From: Candidatus Zixiibacteriota bacterium
Lineage (GTDB): Bacteria > Zixibacteria > MSB-5A5 > SM1-73
DNA length: 5,655 nt
Direction of reading: 5' to 3'
Assembly (NCBI GenBank): GCA_023127875.1
Contig: JAGMFA010000135.1
Span: 1-5,655, forward strand
Shown piece by piece: positions 5,602 to 5,655 of this stretch. The notes under the pieces are model-generated. The model searched no databases. It was not told the origin of the DNA and saw only the letters and a program-made list of their open reading frames with translations. The first letter of the stretch is position 1. The number at the start of each line of letters is the position of its first letter. The position numbers were made by a program, and so were the translations under genes.

Positions 5602-5655
5602 ACTTTAGTATGATCAAGCAGTCCGAATTTGGATCCTGTGGACATGTTAGACTTC

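Larger units (their letters stand above)
5266..5655. other. Intergenic region without a convincing gene
   Basis: These 390 bases carry, from right to left, a possible gene tail, a leftward terminator, three sets of inverted repeats, about 65 bases with little structure apart from a T-rich run and a KpnI-like GGTACC palindrome, and then the promoter and leader of the PPIase gene. A plus-strand open frame from the PPIase start region to about 5520 overlaps the PPIase N-terminus in antisense, has no ribosome binding site and shows no family-like sequence, so I do not treat it as a gene. No tRNA-like cloverleaf or known riboswitch core was found. Confidence 0.6.

Noticed and set aside
5610..5655. 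ATG at 5610 as the start of a plus-strand gene running off the right edge
   Set aside because: Only 15 codons are visible, there is no clear ribosome binding site, and the adjacent leftward terminator suggests a minus-strand gene comes in from that side.

Overview
The window looks like chromosomal housekeeping DNA from a Gram-negative (diderm) bacterium. Evidence for two membranes is a lipoprotein with a clear lipobox, a TonB-type C-terminal domain and a membrane-anchored PpiD/SurA-like periplasmic foldase. The start of the mature lipoprotein (Cys followed by a YYNTFYNA block) and its 'DSAL..Y...FP.S.YA' helical repeats are, from memory, typical of the FCB assemblage and nearby candidate phyla (Zixibacteria, Latescibacteria, KSB1, Calditrichota). 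That placement is an inference. No mobile element, CRISPR array, tRNA or rRNA was seen.

All four recognisable genes lie on the minus strand, so transcription runs from right to left. From the right: about 390 bases without a convincing gene (5266-5655) hold an intrinsic terminator pointing left, several inverted repeats and a good sigma-70-like promoter. This promoter should drive a 603-residue PpiD-like peptidyl-prolyl isomerase (5265-3454). That gene is followed by its own intrinsic terminator (3379-3358). A 20-bp near-perfect palindrome abuts the terminator and precedes a second, tightly packed unit.

The second unit is a PflX-family (COG1313) radical SAM protein (3304-2387), then a 690-residue TPR lipoprotein with a TonB C-terminal domain (2412-340; overlaps the previous gene by 26 bases), then the N-terminal part of pyrK (338-1; its start is one base after the lipoprotein stop). 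The spacing argues for one polycistronic mRNA with translational coupling. It joins an uncharacterised radical SAM enzyme, an envelope scaffold protein and the electron-transfer subunit of dihydroorotate dehydrogenase; no pathway visible here explains why.

Points most worth a second look: the TPR lipoprotein/TonB C-terminal fusion; tandem parvulin domains in which the two conserved histidines are split between domains; the palindrome between the two transcription units; and the inverted-repeat-rich intergenic stretch on the right, whose wobble-pair pattern mostly favours an RNA read from the plus strand. I did not find a clearly new multi-gene system.
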